A stretch of 63,188 nucleotides of DNA from a bacterium (GTDB taxonomy: Bacteria > Methylomirabilota > Methylomirabilia > Methylomirabilales > 2-02-FULL-66-22). Shown here piece by piece: positions 8,376-17,880 of this stretch. Within the stretch, counting starts at the first letter, position 1. Each line of letters begins with the position of its first letter. Position numbers and translations under genes: made by a program. Where the stretch lies: contig JAKPQH010000171.1 of the NCBI GenBank assembly GCA_029580855.1, positions 1 through 63,188 of the forward strand. The letters run 5' to 3'. The notes below the pieces were generated by a model that saw only the letters and a program-made list of their open reading frames with translations, ran no database searches and was not told the origin of the DNA.

Positions 8376-9743
8376 TCAGTCTTCCCCGCCAACGAGCTTG
8401 ATGCCGTGGCGCGCGGCCATGCGGTAGAGCGTGCGGCGCGTCACCCCCAACCACTCAGCGGCGCGTTTCCGGTTTCCCTTGGCGCGCTCCAGCGCGAAGA
8501 GCAAGTGCCGCCGCTCGACCTCGCGCAGGGGCAGCACCTGGGCGTCCCGAGCGGGCTTCCCCCCGATAGGTGCCTGGAGCTCCGGTGGGAGATCGGCGGC
8601 AAGCAGGGTCGGATTCTGGGTGAGGATGACGGCACGTTCGATGGCATGCTCCAGCTCCCGGACGTTGCCCGGCCAGGAGTAGGCCGTCAGGAGCGCTAGC
8701 GCCTCGGGGGCGATCCGCTCCACCCGCTTGCCCGACGCCTGGGTGAACTTCCGTAGGAAGAACTCCGCCAGCAGGGGAATGTCGTCCACCCGCTCGCGGA
8801 GCGGCGGGAGCGTGATCGCTACCACGCTCAACCGGTAGTACAGGTCTTCCCGGAACTTGTGGGATTTGACCAGTGCCTCCAGGTGCTGGTTGGTGGCGGC
8901 GAGGACCCGGACGTCCACCTTGATGGCGTCCGTTCCCCCCACCCGCTTGATCTCGTGCTCCTGGAGCACCCGGAGCAGCCGCGACTGGACGGCCGGCGAG
9001 ACGTCGCCGATCTCGTCCAGGAAACACGTCCCGCCCCGCGCCACCTCGAACAGCCCTCGTTTGAGGCCAGTCGCGCCCGTGAAGGCGCCGCGCTCGTGGC
9101 CGAACAGTTCACTTTCGAGGAGCGTTTCCGGCAGGGCGGCGCAGTCGACGGCCACAAAGGGGCCTTGTGCCCGGTCGCTGTTGTAGTGGATCGTGCGCGC
9201 GATGAGCTCCTTCCCGGTCCCGCTCTCGCCCTCGATCAATACCGTGCTCTTCGTGGGAGCCACCCGTGCCACGGTCTTGAAGGTCTCCAGCATCGGTCCG
9301 CTGGCCCCCACCACGTTTTCCAGCCGGTATTTGCCCCGCAACTCCTGCCGATAGCGCCGGTTCTCCTGCAGCAGACGCTTGCGCTCCAGCGCCCGCCGCA
9401 CGACGATGCGCACTTCGTCCAGCTTGAAAGGCTTCGGGATATAGTCGTAGGCGCCGGTCTTGATGGCCTGGATGGCCGTCTCCACGGTGCCGAAGGCCGT
9501 CGTCACGATCACGGCCGCGTCGGGACTGGCCTCCTGGTAGGCGCGCAGGACGGCGAGGCCGTCGACATCCGGCAACCGGATGTCCGCCACCACCACGTCG
9601 AACTGCTGGTCGCGCCCGGTGGCGATGGCGTCGGCCCCGGTCGAACAGGTGGTCACCTGGTGACCCTCCTTCCCGAGCAGCTCGTCCAGCACGGCCACGA
9701 TGTCGGGATCGTCGTCGACGACGAGGATCTTGGCAGCCTCCAT
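8376..9743 (-). CDS. Sigma-54-dependent response regulator, NtrC family
   Basis: This 455-residue protein has three domains. The receiver (1-120) has DIRLPDVDG. The AAA+ sigma-54 activation domain (about 145-380) has Walker A GESGTGKE, the sigma-54 contact loop GAFTGA and SWPGNVREL. The C-terminal Fis-type helix-turn-helix has NRKRAAEWLGVTRRTLYR. It follows its kinase gene by eight bases. It activates sigma-54 promoters; targets are not evident. I chose the ATG at 9743 because it begins MEAAKILVVDDD, directly at the receiver. Confidence 0.94.
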   Translation of the reverse strand: MEAAKILVVDDDPDIVAVLDELLGKEGHQVTTCSTGADAIATGRDQQFDVVVADIRLPDVDGLAVLRAYQEASPDAAVIVTTAFGTVETAIQAIKTGAYDYIPKPFKLDEVRIVVRRALERKRLLQENRRYRQELRGKYRLENVVGASGPMLETFKTVARVAPTKSTVLIEGESGTGKELIARTIHYNSDRAQGPFVAVDCAALPETLLESELFGHERGAFTGATGLKRGLFEVARGGTCFLDEIGDVSPAVQSRLLRVLQEHEIKRVGGTDAIKVDVRVLAATNQHLEALVKSHKFREDLYYRLSVVAITLPPLRERVDDIPLLAEFFLRKFTQASGKRVERIAPEALALLTAYSWPGNVRELEHAIERAVILTQNPTLLAADLPPELQAPIGGKPARDAQVLPLREVERRHLLFALERAKGNRKRAAEWLGVTRRTLYRMAARHGIKLVGGED

Positions 9744-9751
9744 TCTTCCCC

Positions 9752-11248
9752 CTACTCTGCCCCGGCCGGCAGCTCCACGACCGCGCGCGTCCCCCGACCC
9801 GGCTCGCTCTCCAGCCGGATGGTTCCGCCGTGCTCCTGCGCGATGCGGCGGGCGATCGCCAACCCCAGTCCGGTCCCGCCCGAGGCCGATCGCGTGGTGA
9901 AGAACGGTTCGAAGACCTTGGCCAGATTTTCCGGCGGGATGCCGCAGCCGGTGTCGCTCACGGTGACCCGGATCGCGGGGCCGCCCTTGTCGGACCGCCC
10001 GGTTTCCGCGACCACCCGCAGCGTGCCGCCCGTCCCCATGGCATCCAGCGCATTCGTGATCAGGCCGAGAAACAGCTCCTGCAGTTGGCTCGGGTCCGCG
10101 GCAAGTGTCGGCAAGTCGTCTGCGCACGTCTGGACCACCGTGATCCCTTTTCGCTGCGACTCCGGCGAAACCAGGAGCAGGAGATCCGCCAGCAGGGTCT
10201 CCATGTCCACCGACACGCGCAACGGTGCGGGTCTGGCGGCACCCAGAAACTGCCTGGCGGCGGCCACGGCCCGATTCACCTGCCCCAGTATCCGCCGCAG
10301 CCGCGCTTTCACGGCCGCGTCGGTCACCTCCTCCTCCAGGAGCTGCAGATGGCCGACCACCCCGCTGAGCGGCGTACCGACATTGTGGGCCATGGCCGCG
10401 GCCAGCTCGCCCGCCGCCGCCAGACGTTCGGTCCGTCCGACCTGTTGCTGGGCGGCGTACAACCGCTCGTTGGTCGTGCGAAGCTGCGCCGTCGCCTCGG
10501 CCACCCGGCGCGCCAGCTCTGTCTGGAAAGATGCCACGCGATCCAGCATGCGGTTCAGGCCGCGCGCCACCTGGCCCACCTCGTCCTTCCGATCCTCGGG
10601 GGCCCGCTCGCCGAGGTCTCCGGCTTCCGCCCGCCCCATCACCCCAAGGATGCGGCCGAGCGGCGCGGCCAGGGCGCGATTCATAAACGCGGAGAGTGCT
10701 CCCACCAGAAGACACATGGCGGTCAACCACAACAGAACGGCCTGGCGCTCGATCCGCCGCGCAAGGGCATCCGCCCGCGCCAGCGGGAGTGTCAGAGAGA
10801 CGGCGCCGACGCTCCGCTTCCGCTCCCAGACGGGCACCGTGACCTGCCACAGACGCGAGAGCGTCTCGCGCTTCACGGCCACAATCTCCTGCCCCTCGCG
10901 CGCCGCGACCTCCACATCGGCATCCGGCCGTTCGGGCCGTCCCTCGATCGCGCGCACCGCCAAGCCTGCCGGCGTGACGGCGTAGACGGCGACGTCGCGC
11001 ACGGGGCCGCCTCGTCCCGCCATGCTGCGGATCTCCTGCTGGAGGAGAGCGTCATTCTCCGTGCCGTGATACGCAACGGCCGAGGCGGCCAGCTCCCGTG
11101 CCAGCGCCAGTCCGCTGGTCCGCAAATCGTCCTCCAGGGCATTTCGCGAGAGCCGCACCGCCAACGCCGTCGCCGTCGCCATCACGGGAAGCACCACCCC
11201 CACCGTGAGTCCAACGATCTTGGCTCGTAGGCTCCATTCGTGCCACAT
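9752..11248 (-). CDS. Sensor histidine kinase, NtrB/ZraS-like
   Basis: This 498-residue membrane kinase has a first transmembrane helix (residues 10-30), a periplasmic sensor of about 150 residues and a second helix (LLWLTAMCLLVGALSAFM). Next come HAMP, a coiled segment, HisKA with the acceptor in AMAHNVGTPLSG, and HATPase (NALDAMG, DTGCGIP, GGTGLGLAI). The residue after the acceptor histidine is N, not the common E. It pairs with the NtrC-type regulator eight bases downstream and is preceded by the TSUP/DUF1634/DUF1614 genes. Confidence 0.92.
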   Translation of the reverse strand: MWHEWSLRAKIVGLTVGVVLPVMATATALAVRLSRNALEDDLRTSGLALARELAASAVAYHGTENDALLQQEIRSMAGRGGPVRDVAVYAVTPAGLAVRAIEGRPERPDADVEVAAREGQEIVAVKRETLSRLWQVTVPVWERKRSVGAVSLTLPLARADALARRIERQAVLLWLTAMCLLVGALSAFMNRALAAPLGRILGVMGRAEAGDLGERAPEDRKDEVGQVARGLNRMLDRVASFQTELARRVAEATAQLRTTNERLYAAQQQVGRTERLAAAGELAAAMAHNVGTPLSGVVGHLQLLEEEVTDAAVKARLRRILGQVNRAVAAARQFLGAARPAPLRVSVDMETLLADLLLLVSPESQRKGITVVQTCADDLPTLAADPSQLQELFLGLITNALDAMGTGGTLRVVAETGRSDKGGPAIRVTVSDTGCGIPPENLAKVFEPFFTTRSASGGTGLGLAIARRIAQEHGGTIRLESEPGRGTRAVVELPAGAE

Positions 11249-11381
11249 GGGACCTCCCGCATTGCGCCGGCGTCGGACTGCCTCCACCGCTCGATCCGTC
11301 GCCGTCGCGGGCCCCGCAAGCCCGGCCCTGCGCCCGGCGAGACCTCCCCCTGTCCGTCGGCCCCCCGGGTCGATGACACGG

Positions 11382-12116
11382 TCACGCGGCCGGGGGCGCA
11401 TCCGGGGGCGTGTCGCGGCGGGAGCCGGGCAGCCCCGCCAGGAGCACCGCGATGACCCCGACCGTGAACACTCCGTCGAAGGTCCCGGCACCGCCGATGG
11501 AGGCGACGGGCGCCCCCAGTGCTCGGATACGTCCCAAATTGAGGAGGTCCGCACCGATCAGCGTCCCCAGCGTACCCGCGACAAAGGCGGTGCTGGGAGC
11601 CGCCCGTCGGTCCAGCACCAGGGCGATCACGGCCGTGGCCACCGACGGGAGGAGGGGCGGCAACGCGATCCCGACTCCCGGGATGGGCTGGGCCAAGTGA
11701 AACACGAGCCCCGTGACCAGACCCAGCGAGAGCAGCAAGCGCCACGTGACCCCGCGCCGCCGGATCAGGCGCAGCGCGACCAGGACCGGGATCACGGCTC
11801 CGCCGACGTTGACCGCGAGAACGGAATCGCCGCGCTCTACAACCCGCGGAACCACATACCGCATGCCGAAGAAGTTCACGATGGTCGGCTCCACGACACG
11901 CTGCGCCGGAAGCCGCAGCACCGGGATGTTGATCCCGCTCCCCACCAGGGCCGCGAAGAGAACGAGCATCGCGCCGCGACGGCTCAGACCGAGACGCTCG
12001 TAGACGTACCGGATCAGACCCCAGCGCAGCAGGACGAGCAGAAAACCCAGCAGGAGAAAAAAGGCCAGCAGGTAGAGAGGCGGATACGGAAAGAAGTGCA
12101 GGTCGTAGGGCTGCAT
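11382..12116 (-). CDS. DUF1614 family integral membrane protein
   Basis: This 244-residue protein has about seven hydrophobic segments and the DUF1614 hallmarks GSGINIPV near residue 60 and GADLLNL near residue 195. The late glycine-rich GGAGTFDGVF segment suggests a channel- or carrier-like fold. No biochemical role is established for the family. It is the last membrane gene of the TSUP-DUF1634-DUF1614 run under leader B. Confidence 0.78.
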   Translation of the reverse strand: MQPYDLHFFPYPPLYLLAFFLLLGFLLVLLRWGLIRYVYERLGLSRRGAMLVLFAALVGSGINIPVLRLPAQRVVEPTIVNFFGMRYVVPRVVERGDSVLAVNVGGAVIPVLVALRLIRRRGVTWRLLLSLGLVTGLVFHLAQPIPGVGIALPPLLPSVATAVIALVLDRRAAPSTAFVAGTLGTLIGADLLNLGRIRALGAPVASIGGAGTFDGVFTVGVIAVLLAGLPGSRRDTPPDAPPAA

Positions 12117-12147
12117 GCGGTTCTCCGGGGCGTACCGCGGCGGAAGG

Positions 12148-12588
12148 CTATCCGACGCCGACGATCAAGCTGACCAGGAGCACGGCCAGTACCAACACGG
12201 TGATGCCCGCGTAGAGCCAGTCCCGCTGCGCCAGAAAGAACACCACCGACATGGCCACCCGCACGATGGGCGTGGCGATGAGCAGCAGCACCCCCACCCC
12301 GACGATGGCGTACGCCTTCCCGGCCAGCGCCGCCCGGAGCACGGTGGCGGGGGCGGTGGGAAAATAACCCGGTCCGGCGGCGGCGTGGAACGACAAGATA
12401 TCCGGCAGATGGTGCGGTTGGATGGGCGCGTACCCGGTGTTCCGCGTCACGGCCGCAAGCGAGATGCCCCAGAGAATCACCGCGGCGCTGAGAAGCACGC
12501 CGCCCCGGAGAACATAGCTGATCGCCAGCTCCATCCGCGTGATCGGCGCCCGCCCGTCGGGCGCGCCCGCGGGCTCCCGCCGCATCAT
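12148..12588 (-). CDS. DUF1634 family membrane protein
   Basis: This 146-residue protein has three clear transmembrane segments (LRGGVLLSAAVILWGISLA, AIVGVGVLLLIATPIVRVAM, and the C-terminal stretch), a pattern typical of DUF1634. The gene overlaps the TSUP transporter stop by four bases (ATGA). DUF1634 genes commonly sit next to TSUP transporters, so an accessory role in the same anion export is likely by association. Confidence 0.82.
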   Translation of the reverse strand: MMRREPAGAPDGRAPITRMELAISYVLRGGVLLSAAVILWGISLAAVTRNTGYAPIQPHHLPDILSFHAAAGPGYFPTAPATVLRAALAGKAYAIVGVGVLLLIATPIVRVAMSVVFFLAQRDWLYAGITVLVLAVLLVSLIVGVG

Positions 12589-13433
12589 CGAAGCGTCCCC
12601 CGGAGGCCCCCCCAGATCATCTGTAGCGCGATGGCGACCAGGACCACCAGAAACACCTTCCGGATGGCCGCCCCGCGCAGATTGAGGAGCAGCCGCGTCC
12701 CCCCCACGGTCCCCAGCAGGATGCCGAGGGCGACCGGCGCCGCGATAAACGGGTGGATGTCCCCCCGCAGGAAGTAGATACCGGCGCTGGCCGCGGCGGT
12801 GACCCCGATCATGAAGTTGCTGGTCGTGGTCGAGACCTTCAGGGGAGCCCGCATCATGATGTCCATGGCGATGACTTTGAAAACCCCGCTGCCGATCCCC
12901 AGCAGCCCCGAGATGAGGCCGGCCAGCCACATCATCCCGAAGCCCTCCGGCACCCCGGTGATCTGATACTTCACCTGGCGTTGGAGCGACGGGTCGTAGT
13001 ACTCGCCGTGCAGCCGCAACCGGGTCGCCAGCGGGCTGCCCACCACATCCCTCGGCACGTCGTCCTGCAGCGAGCGAACCATGGTCCAGGCCGCGTGCGC
13101 GAGAACCAGGCCGAAGACCACAGAGAGCACGCGGCCCGGCAGCCATCCGGCGACCAGCGCCCCCGTCACCGCGCCCGTGGTCGTGGCGATCTCCAGGAAC
13201 ATCCCCAGCCGAAGATTCGTGATCCGGTCACGGACATAGGTGGCCGCGGCCCCGCTCGAGGTGGCGATAACCGAGACGATGCTGGCCCCGATGGCGTAGT
13301 GGATGTTCAGACCGGCCATCAGGGTGAGCACGGGGACGATGATCACGCCCCCGCCCAGCCCCAAAAGCGCGCCCAGCGCGCCCGCCAGGACAGACGCCGC
13401 AAACAGGACCGCGGAAAAGGTGACGGGCTCCAT
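12585..13433 (-). CDS. TauE/SafE (TSUP) family anion exporter
   Basis: This 282-residue polytopic protein has two TSUP repeats, each starting with a glycine-rich helix (LLGLGGGVIIVPVLTL near residue 25 and SGLLGIGSGVFKV near 175). Family members export sulfite, sulfoacetate or related organic sulfur anions. It heads an operon with DUF1634, DUF1614 and a two-component pair. A promoter and terminator-bearing leader lie about 350 bases upstream (leader B). Confidence 0.88.
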   Translation of the reverse strand: MEPVTFSAVLFAASVLAGALGALLGLGGGVIIVPVLTLMAGLNIHYAIGASIVSVIATSSGAAATYVRDRITNLRLGMFLEIATTTGAVTGALVAGWLPGRVLSVVFGLVLAHAAWTMVRSLQDDVPRDVVGSPLATRLRLHGEYYDPSLQRQVKYQITGVPEGFGMMWLAGLISGLLGIGSGVFKVIAMDIMMRAPLKVSTTTSNFMIGVTAAASAGIYFLRGDIHPFIAAPVALGILLGTVGGTRLLLNLRGAAIRKVFLVVLVAIALQMIWGGLRGTLR

Positions 13434-13776
13434 GGTTCACCTCGCGCCGCTGCCACGCGCGAAATCGGCCCCGGTCAGACGCTTGGACAGAGTCGGCGCG
13501 CGGAGCTACCCGCGGAGCGAGCCCCGCGGACCGCCCGCCGCCGGATGGGCGCTCGGCGACGGGGCGCCCGTCGGCGTGAAGCGTTGCCGGCCCTATGGTG
13601 ACACGGGGAGAGCCGACGCGAATCCTGCCGTCCGGGTCGCACGGCCGTGCCGCGTCCAAGGGCCGCAGCGGACGCGCGGACGGCGGACCCGCCGGGAGCG
13701 ACGGTAGCCGCGATGGCGGGCTGCGCATAGCTCACCCACCCGTCACGCCCCCGCGATGCCGCCGGCCCGTGCCCCT
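13434..13776. other. Untranslated stretch between leader B terminator and the TSUP gene
   Basis: About 340 bases of very GC-rich DNA separate the leader B terminator from the TSUP start. I see no small gene with a credible ribosome binding site or protein pattern. It may be a long 5' untranslated region. Confidence 0.45.
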
Positions 13777-13821
13777 CGAAAACACAACGCCCCGGCGCAG
13801 GACGTCTCCTCCACCGGGGCA
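13777..13821 (-). terminator. Intrinsic terminator of leader B
   Basis: The stem CGCCCCGG (13788-13795) pairs with CCGGGGCA (13814-13821) around an inner AGGA/TCCT stem. It is followed in the minus direction by TTGTGTTTT. The T-run is interrupted but present. Confidence 0.65.
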
Positions 13822-13867
13822 TTCATGGCCCCGCTCTCGGCGCATCGCCGAGCGGTATGTAAAAAAA

Positions 13868-13896
13868 AGTCTATTCCGCCAGTCCCGCGTTGTCAA
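13868..13896 (-). promoter_or_regulatory. Sigma-70-type promoter of leader B
   Basis: TTGACA and TAGACT are separated by 17 bases. Transcription would start near 13861 and run into the leader hairpins. Confidence 0.7.
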
Positions 13897-14490
13897 CCAC
13901 CGGCTGGTCCCACCGGCGGGCCGGTCCCGGTTCCCGCCCCGACAGGACCCCTGGCCATCCGTCGCGGCAACCCCGGTCCGGCCGCGGGGGTCCCTCCACA
14001 ACCGGCGCGGGATGAGACGAGGGAGCCCGGCGTGTTTGACAGACCCTCGACCGATGCGTACCGTCTCCAAACCGGTTGCACCTCCGGCGACGACGAATGG
14101 TGATGCATGCGCGGGCTACACACTCGCCCCCCGCAACGGGGGACGCTCCGAACTGCCCGCCGGGGTTCCGACGGACGGCGAGGTCGGCGGGCTCTCGGTC
14201 CTGACGGCTCTGTCGTGCCTGATCCGCGCCGCCGTCGTTGCGCCGGCGGTACCGCCCGCCCTCGGCGGCCTCCACCCTGGCGCCTGGTGCCGAGAAGCGC
14301 CCGTCCACTCGTAACGCTTGAGGCGACTTTCGATTTTTCTCCCCGGAACACCCGCCCGTGCGCGACGGTCCGGCCCGGCAGACGGGCCGCACACCGGCGG
14401 GCAATCGCCAGTCCGCGTCTCCCGTCGCACGCCCATCCTCACGGCCGATGTCGTGGGGCCGGCCGAAGCCTCAGACCGTCCCCGACCGCG
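13897..14490. other. Intergenic stretch between the NnrS gene and leader B
   Basis: This is about 590 bases downstream of the NnrS stop. No protein-coding pattern is convincing on either strand. A plus-strand TTGACA at about 14034 has only a poor -10 partner and no plus-strand gene to serve. Confidence 0.4.
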
Positions 14491-15936
14491 TCAACGGTCG
14501 GTTCTCATGGTGCCGACGAGACTGATCGCCAGCAGGATCACGGCGGCCAGCGCCACGACTCCCGAGAGTCCGAATCCGACCCGTGCCATCTGGCCGACCG
14601 CAGGCGCGAGGTCCTTCGCGGCCGACGGCAGGATCAGTGGCACCACCCGCAGAACGGTGGCAGCGTTCATCAACCAGAACATCGGCGCCACGAGCGGCGG
14701 ACATGCCACCGCCCGCTTGCCGAGAAATCCCGGAAGCGTCCGGACCGACACGCCGCAGATCAGTTGGGTGATAAAGCCGAGCAGATAGATATGCCGGACG
14801 ACACCCTCGCCGACGGCGAGCGGCAAACCCTGCGCCATCGCCCAGCCGTTCAGCATCTCGAACAGCGCCGCAAGCACGAGCCAGACGTACGCCGAATACA
14901 CCAGGAGCTCGAACCGGCCGAACTCTCCGAAGTCCGGGAGGCCCGGCCGTGTCGGGGGACGAGCCGGGCCGATCTGCAGAAACCGCGCGGGACGCTCGAC
15001 GGGGCGGCGGCGCGTCAGGAGGTCGAGCTGCCATGTGAACCAAAGAATGACGCCCCCTTTGATCATTCCGGCGATACCGCCCAGAAGATCAACGCTCCTG
15101 TTCGCCAACCCGAAAAGCGCGACGGCCGGAGCGACCAGCGCCAGGCATGCCGCGGCGAGGTACGCGTACGCGGTCTCTCTGACCGGCCAGAAGGCCGCGG
15201 ACAGAGCGAGAAACATGGGCAGCAGGCGCACCGAAAAGGCCATGGCGACGGGGAGCAGCGCCAGATCCAGGAACGACTGAATCGCCAGCAGATCCCAGGT
15301 GGAGTCAACCACGGCACGCCCGCGGAGCGCCATATCTGTCACCGAGATGACGTTGACCACACCGAAGATGAGCCAGCCCGCGATCATCGTGCCGAAGAAC
15401 GGTCGGACCGCGGCGAATGCGGGCTGCGTCCGGAGATCCCCCGTGCCGCGCAGACTCCGCACCAGGAGGAGAAGGTAGACCGCGATCCCCGCACCTTCCA
15501 GCAGCCCCGACGCCACCAGCGCCCAGCCCACGCCGGCGCCGCCCGCCCGCGCGCCCAAGTAGGCCAGCGCCGGCTGACCCGCCGTCCGCAGCAACAGTCC
15601 CGCCCCCATCAGCCGCAGGATCGCAGCGACCCAGCGCGGATGGGCCAGCGGCACGCTGGCCAGCCGCGGAACGACGTGCAGGCTGAAGGCCATCACGAAG
15701 AGGCCCGCCCATCCGATGAGCTGGGCATGCCCGTGCGCCTGGACCAGCGCCGGAAACGCGGGCCCCAGGGGAAACCCGAATCCGATGACGGCGCTCAGGT
15801 GGCCGGCGAGGCCAAAGCCGCCCAGAATCGCCGCCGCCAGCGCGACGGCGGGAAAAGCCGGCCGAAACGGCGCGTGCCGGAGCGGGAGGACGGTATCTGC
15901 GTCGGTCGTTTTCTCCACCGTCGTGTCGTTCGTCAT
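14491..15936 (-). CDS. nnrS: NnrS family membrane protein (nitric oxide stress)
   Basis: This 481-residue integral membrane protein has about twelve transmembrane segments. NnrS hallmarks are the histidine-rich AHGHAQLIGWAGLF segment near residue 88, SLHVVPRL, and the later RHIYLLGFITQLICGVSVR and TLPGFLG. NnrS proteins bind heme and copper and protect against nitric oxide or associated metal-thiol damage in denitrifiers. Here it stands alone, about 10 kb from the DoxX-NirK fusion and cytochrome c'-like gene, which would be linked to the same chemistry. Confidence 0.88.
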   Translation of the reverse strand: MTNDTTVEKTTDADTVLPLRHAPFRPAFPAVALAAAILGGFGLAGHLSAVIGFGFPLGPAFPALVQAHGHAQLIGWAGLFVMAFSLHVVPRLASVPLAHPRWVAAILRLMGAGLLLRTAGQPALAYLGARAGGAGVGWALVASGLLEGAGIAVYLLLLVRSLRGTGDLRTQPAFAAVRPFFGTMIAGWLIFGVVNVISVTDMALRGRAVVDSTWDLLAIQSFLDLALLPVAMAFSVRLLPMFLALSAAFWPVRETAYAYLAAACLALVAPAVALFGLANRSVDLLGGIAGMIKGGVILWFTWQLDLLTRRRPVERPARFLQIGPARPPTRPGLPDFGEFGRFELLVYSAYVWLVLAALFEMLNGWAMAQGLPLAVGEGVVRHIYLLGFITQLICGVSVRTLPGFLGKRAVACPPLVAPMFWLMNAATVLRVVPLILPSAAKDLAPAVGQMARVGFGLSGVVALAAVILLAISLVGTMRTDR

Positions 15937-16141
15937 CCGTCACCGCCCCCCGCACCGCCCGCGGCTTCTCCGGGCCCGTCACGCTGCTCGGCACGCACCC
16001 GCGCAACGCATCCGCCCGCGATACGGCCGGGCCTCCTCGAAGGAGCCGCCGACACAAGCCGGCTTCCCGCACGGACCGGCCGCCTCCCGCCCGAGCTCAC
16101 ACCCGATCGCACGCCGCGCCGTTCGGGCCGAACGGCGAGTC

Positions 16142-16942
16142 TCACGACAACACGTAGCGCTCGACGGCGGTCGCGAAGCCCTCGCGCTCGTTCGAGGTCG
16201 TCACCCGACGCGCCGCCCGCTGGACGTCGGGGCTGGCGTTGCCCATGGCGATGCTGAGGCCGCTCAGCGCAAACATCAGAATATCGTTCGGCATGTCCCC
16301 GATGGTGGCGGTCTCGGCGGGAGGGATCTTCAGCAGGCGAGACAGGCAATTCAGTACCGCGCCCTTGTTGGCGTTCGGATGGGTGACATCGAGATAGTAC
16401 GGCTGAGAACGCGCGGCCGACACATGATCGCCGAATTGCTCGCGGAGGTCCGCCTCGCAACCTGCGACGAGCGTCTGGTCGTCCCCGACGCCGACAATCT
16501 TGACCACCCGGTCGTGCAGCTCGTCGAAACCGGAGACCACCGTCGGCGGAAACCGCACCGTCCACTGCTCGCGGTCGACGTGCGCTCCGTGGGCCCGCCG
16601 CACAAACCAGTCGGCGCCCCGGTAGATCCACACGTCGAGGCGGTGGCGCTCGATGGTTTCGACGACCGGTCCGACGACCGACGCCGGAAGCACCCGCTCC
16701 TCGATCAGCGAGAGATCCGGACGAACCAGCATTCCGCCGTTGAACGCCGCAATGGGCGTCGTGAGGTCGAGCGGCCCGATCAGCATCTCCATCCCGCGCG
16801 GCGGCCGGCCACTGGTCACGGCGAATGCAATCCCGGCCGCGCGCAGCTTCCGGACCGCGTTCCGTGCCCGCTCCGTCAAGACCTTCTCGGGTGTGAGCAA
16901 CGTCCCGTCCACATCCGCCAGGAGCAATCGAATGGCGCTCAT
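16142..16942 (-). CDS. HAD-superfamily phosphatase, Cof/YidA type
   Basis: This 266-residue cytoplasmic protein has HAD motif I LLADVDGTLLT, motif II TSGRPP, a conserved K in ANKGAVLNCL and motif IV IGDMPNDILMF. The cap between residues 85 and 190 is the C2 type of Cof phosphatases, which act on sugar phosphates and similar small phospho-compounds. The ATG at 16942 has GGAG about six bases upstream; another in-frame ATG lies at 16948. It precedes 6-phosphogluconolactonase and epimerase genes in the same orientation. Confidence 0.87.
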   Translation of the reverse strand: MSAIRLLLADVDGTLLTPEKVLTERARNAVRKLRAAGIAFAVTSGRPPRGMEMLIGPLDLTTPIAAFNGGMLVRPDLSLIEERVLPASVVGPVVETIERHRLDVWIYRGADWFVRRAHGAHVDREQWTVRFPPTVVSGFDELHDRVVKIVGVGDDQTLVAGCEADLREQFGDHVSAARSQPYYLDVTHPNANKGAVLNCLSRLLKIPPAETATIGDMPNDILMFALSGLSIAMGNASPDVQRAARRVTTSNEREGFATAVERYVLS

Positions 16943-17024
16943 GGGCATCTCCGTGCGCCCTTCGGACGCGTTGTATCGCGGGCGGCACCGATCACGGACA
17001 TCTCCTTCCGCGCGGTCTCCGGCG

Positions 17025-17762
17025 TCATTCCCGGGTCGGGCGGGAAGGCGCCGTATCCCTGGACGACCGCGGTTGTAACCCCCGCGCGGCGTCCGTGTCC
17101 GCGAGAACGACCGCCCGCTCCGACCGCACGCGGCCGGCGGGAATGGCGGGGTCGCCGGCCGCCAGCCGCGCCAGCACGGAAGCTTTGTCCGGGCCCGTCA
17201 CCAGCCACAGAATCCGCCGGGCCCGGTTGAGAATCGGGTATGTGAGCGTCATCCGGCGCCGGCCCTGGTAAAATCCGGTCGGCGCCACGTCCGCGTCGGT
17301 GACGTCGAGGACCGCGTCGCCGGGCACCAGGGAGGCGGTGTGGCCGTCAGCCCCCAGACCCAGATGGACAAGATCGATGATGGGGGGACGGCCGGCGAGC
17401 GTCTCGAGGGTGCGGGCATAGCGGGACGCGGCGACGGCCAGGTCCCCCTCCTCGACCGGCATGGCATGGAGCTGCTCGGGGCGGATCGGCGCGTGCTGGA
17501 GCAGGCACTCGCGCACCTGGGTGAGGTTGCGGTCCGGGTGTCCCTCGGGGGCGACCCGTTCGTCGGCCTGGCAGACATGGACGCCGGCCCAGGGAACGTC
17601 CTCCCGCGCCAGCGCCCGTAGCATGATCCACGGCGTCCGACCGCCGCTGACCGCCAGGAGAAAGCGACCTTGCGCCGCTACGGCGGCCCGGGCCTCCGCG
17701 GCGATGGCGGCGGCCGCCCTGCGAGCGGCCGCTTCAGGATCCGCACACACCTCGATCTTCAT
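17025..17762 (-). CDS. pgl: 6-phosphogluconolactonase
   Basis: This 245-residue enzyme of the DevB/Pgl family hydrolyses 6-phosphogluconolactone to 6-phosphogluconate in the oxidative pentose phosphate pathway. Diagnostic segments are LAVSGGRTPW, CQADERVAPEGHPDRN and LVHLGLGADGHTASLVPG. I chose the ATG at 17762, starting MKIEVCADPE. It lies next to ribulose-phosphate epimerase, so two pentose phosphate steps are together; no glucose-6-phosphate dehydrogenase is in the window. Confidence 0.92.
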   Translation of the reverse strand: MKIEVCADPEAAARRAAAAIAAEARAAVAAQGRFLLAVSGGRTPWIMLRALAREDVPWAGVHVCQADERVAPEGHPDRNLTQVRECLLQHAPIRPEQLHAMPVEEGDLAVAASRYARTLETLAGRPPIIDLVHLGLGADGHTASLVPGDAVLDVTDADVAPTGFYQGRRRMTLTYPILNRARRILWLVTGPDKASVLARLAAGDPAIPAGRVRSERAVVLADTDAARGLQPRSSRDTAPSRPTRE

Positions 17763-17880
17763 CCGCACGCCTCCGGTGTAGTCGTGATGATCCAGGTTTC
17801 CCCGAGTCTCGCGGGGGGCCGAACCGCGGTTGCCGGCGCGCCCGGATTGCCGCACGCCCAAGAGCGATGCCTCGCGGCGG

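Larger units (their letters stand above)
13777..13896 (-). promoter_or_regulatory. Leader B: candidate antitermination leader RNA upstream of the TSUP operon
   Basis: In minus-strand order there is a promoter (TTGACA at 13896-13891, 17-base spacer, TAGACT at 13873-13868) and an upstream hairpin (13855-13831). Next is a short hairpin at 13834-13814 with loop CAUGAAU flanked by GC pairs. Its 3' arm UGCCCCGG is also the 5' arm of the terminator that follows. The GCCANGNRNGC core recurs in leaders A, C, D and E. The two folds are mutually exclusive, which fits conditional antitermination. Confidence 0.75.

Noticed and set aside
8376..10850. Long start for the NtrC-type regulator (824 codons)
   Set aside because: The upstream part overlaps the kinase gene in another frame. 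The receiver domain begins at the ATG at 9743.
13777..13896. Leader B as a fluoride riboswitch (GGCGAUG segment)
   Set aside because: Only the GGCGAUG string resembles it. The remaining conserved positions and pseudoknot are missing, and the other four leaders lack the string.
14034..14062. Plus-strand promoter (TTGACA with TACCGT)
   Set aside because: The -10 is poor and no plus-strand gene follows.
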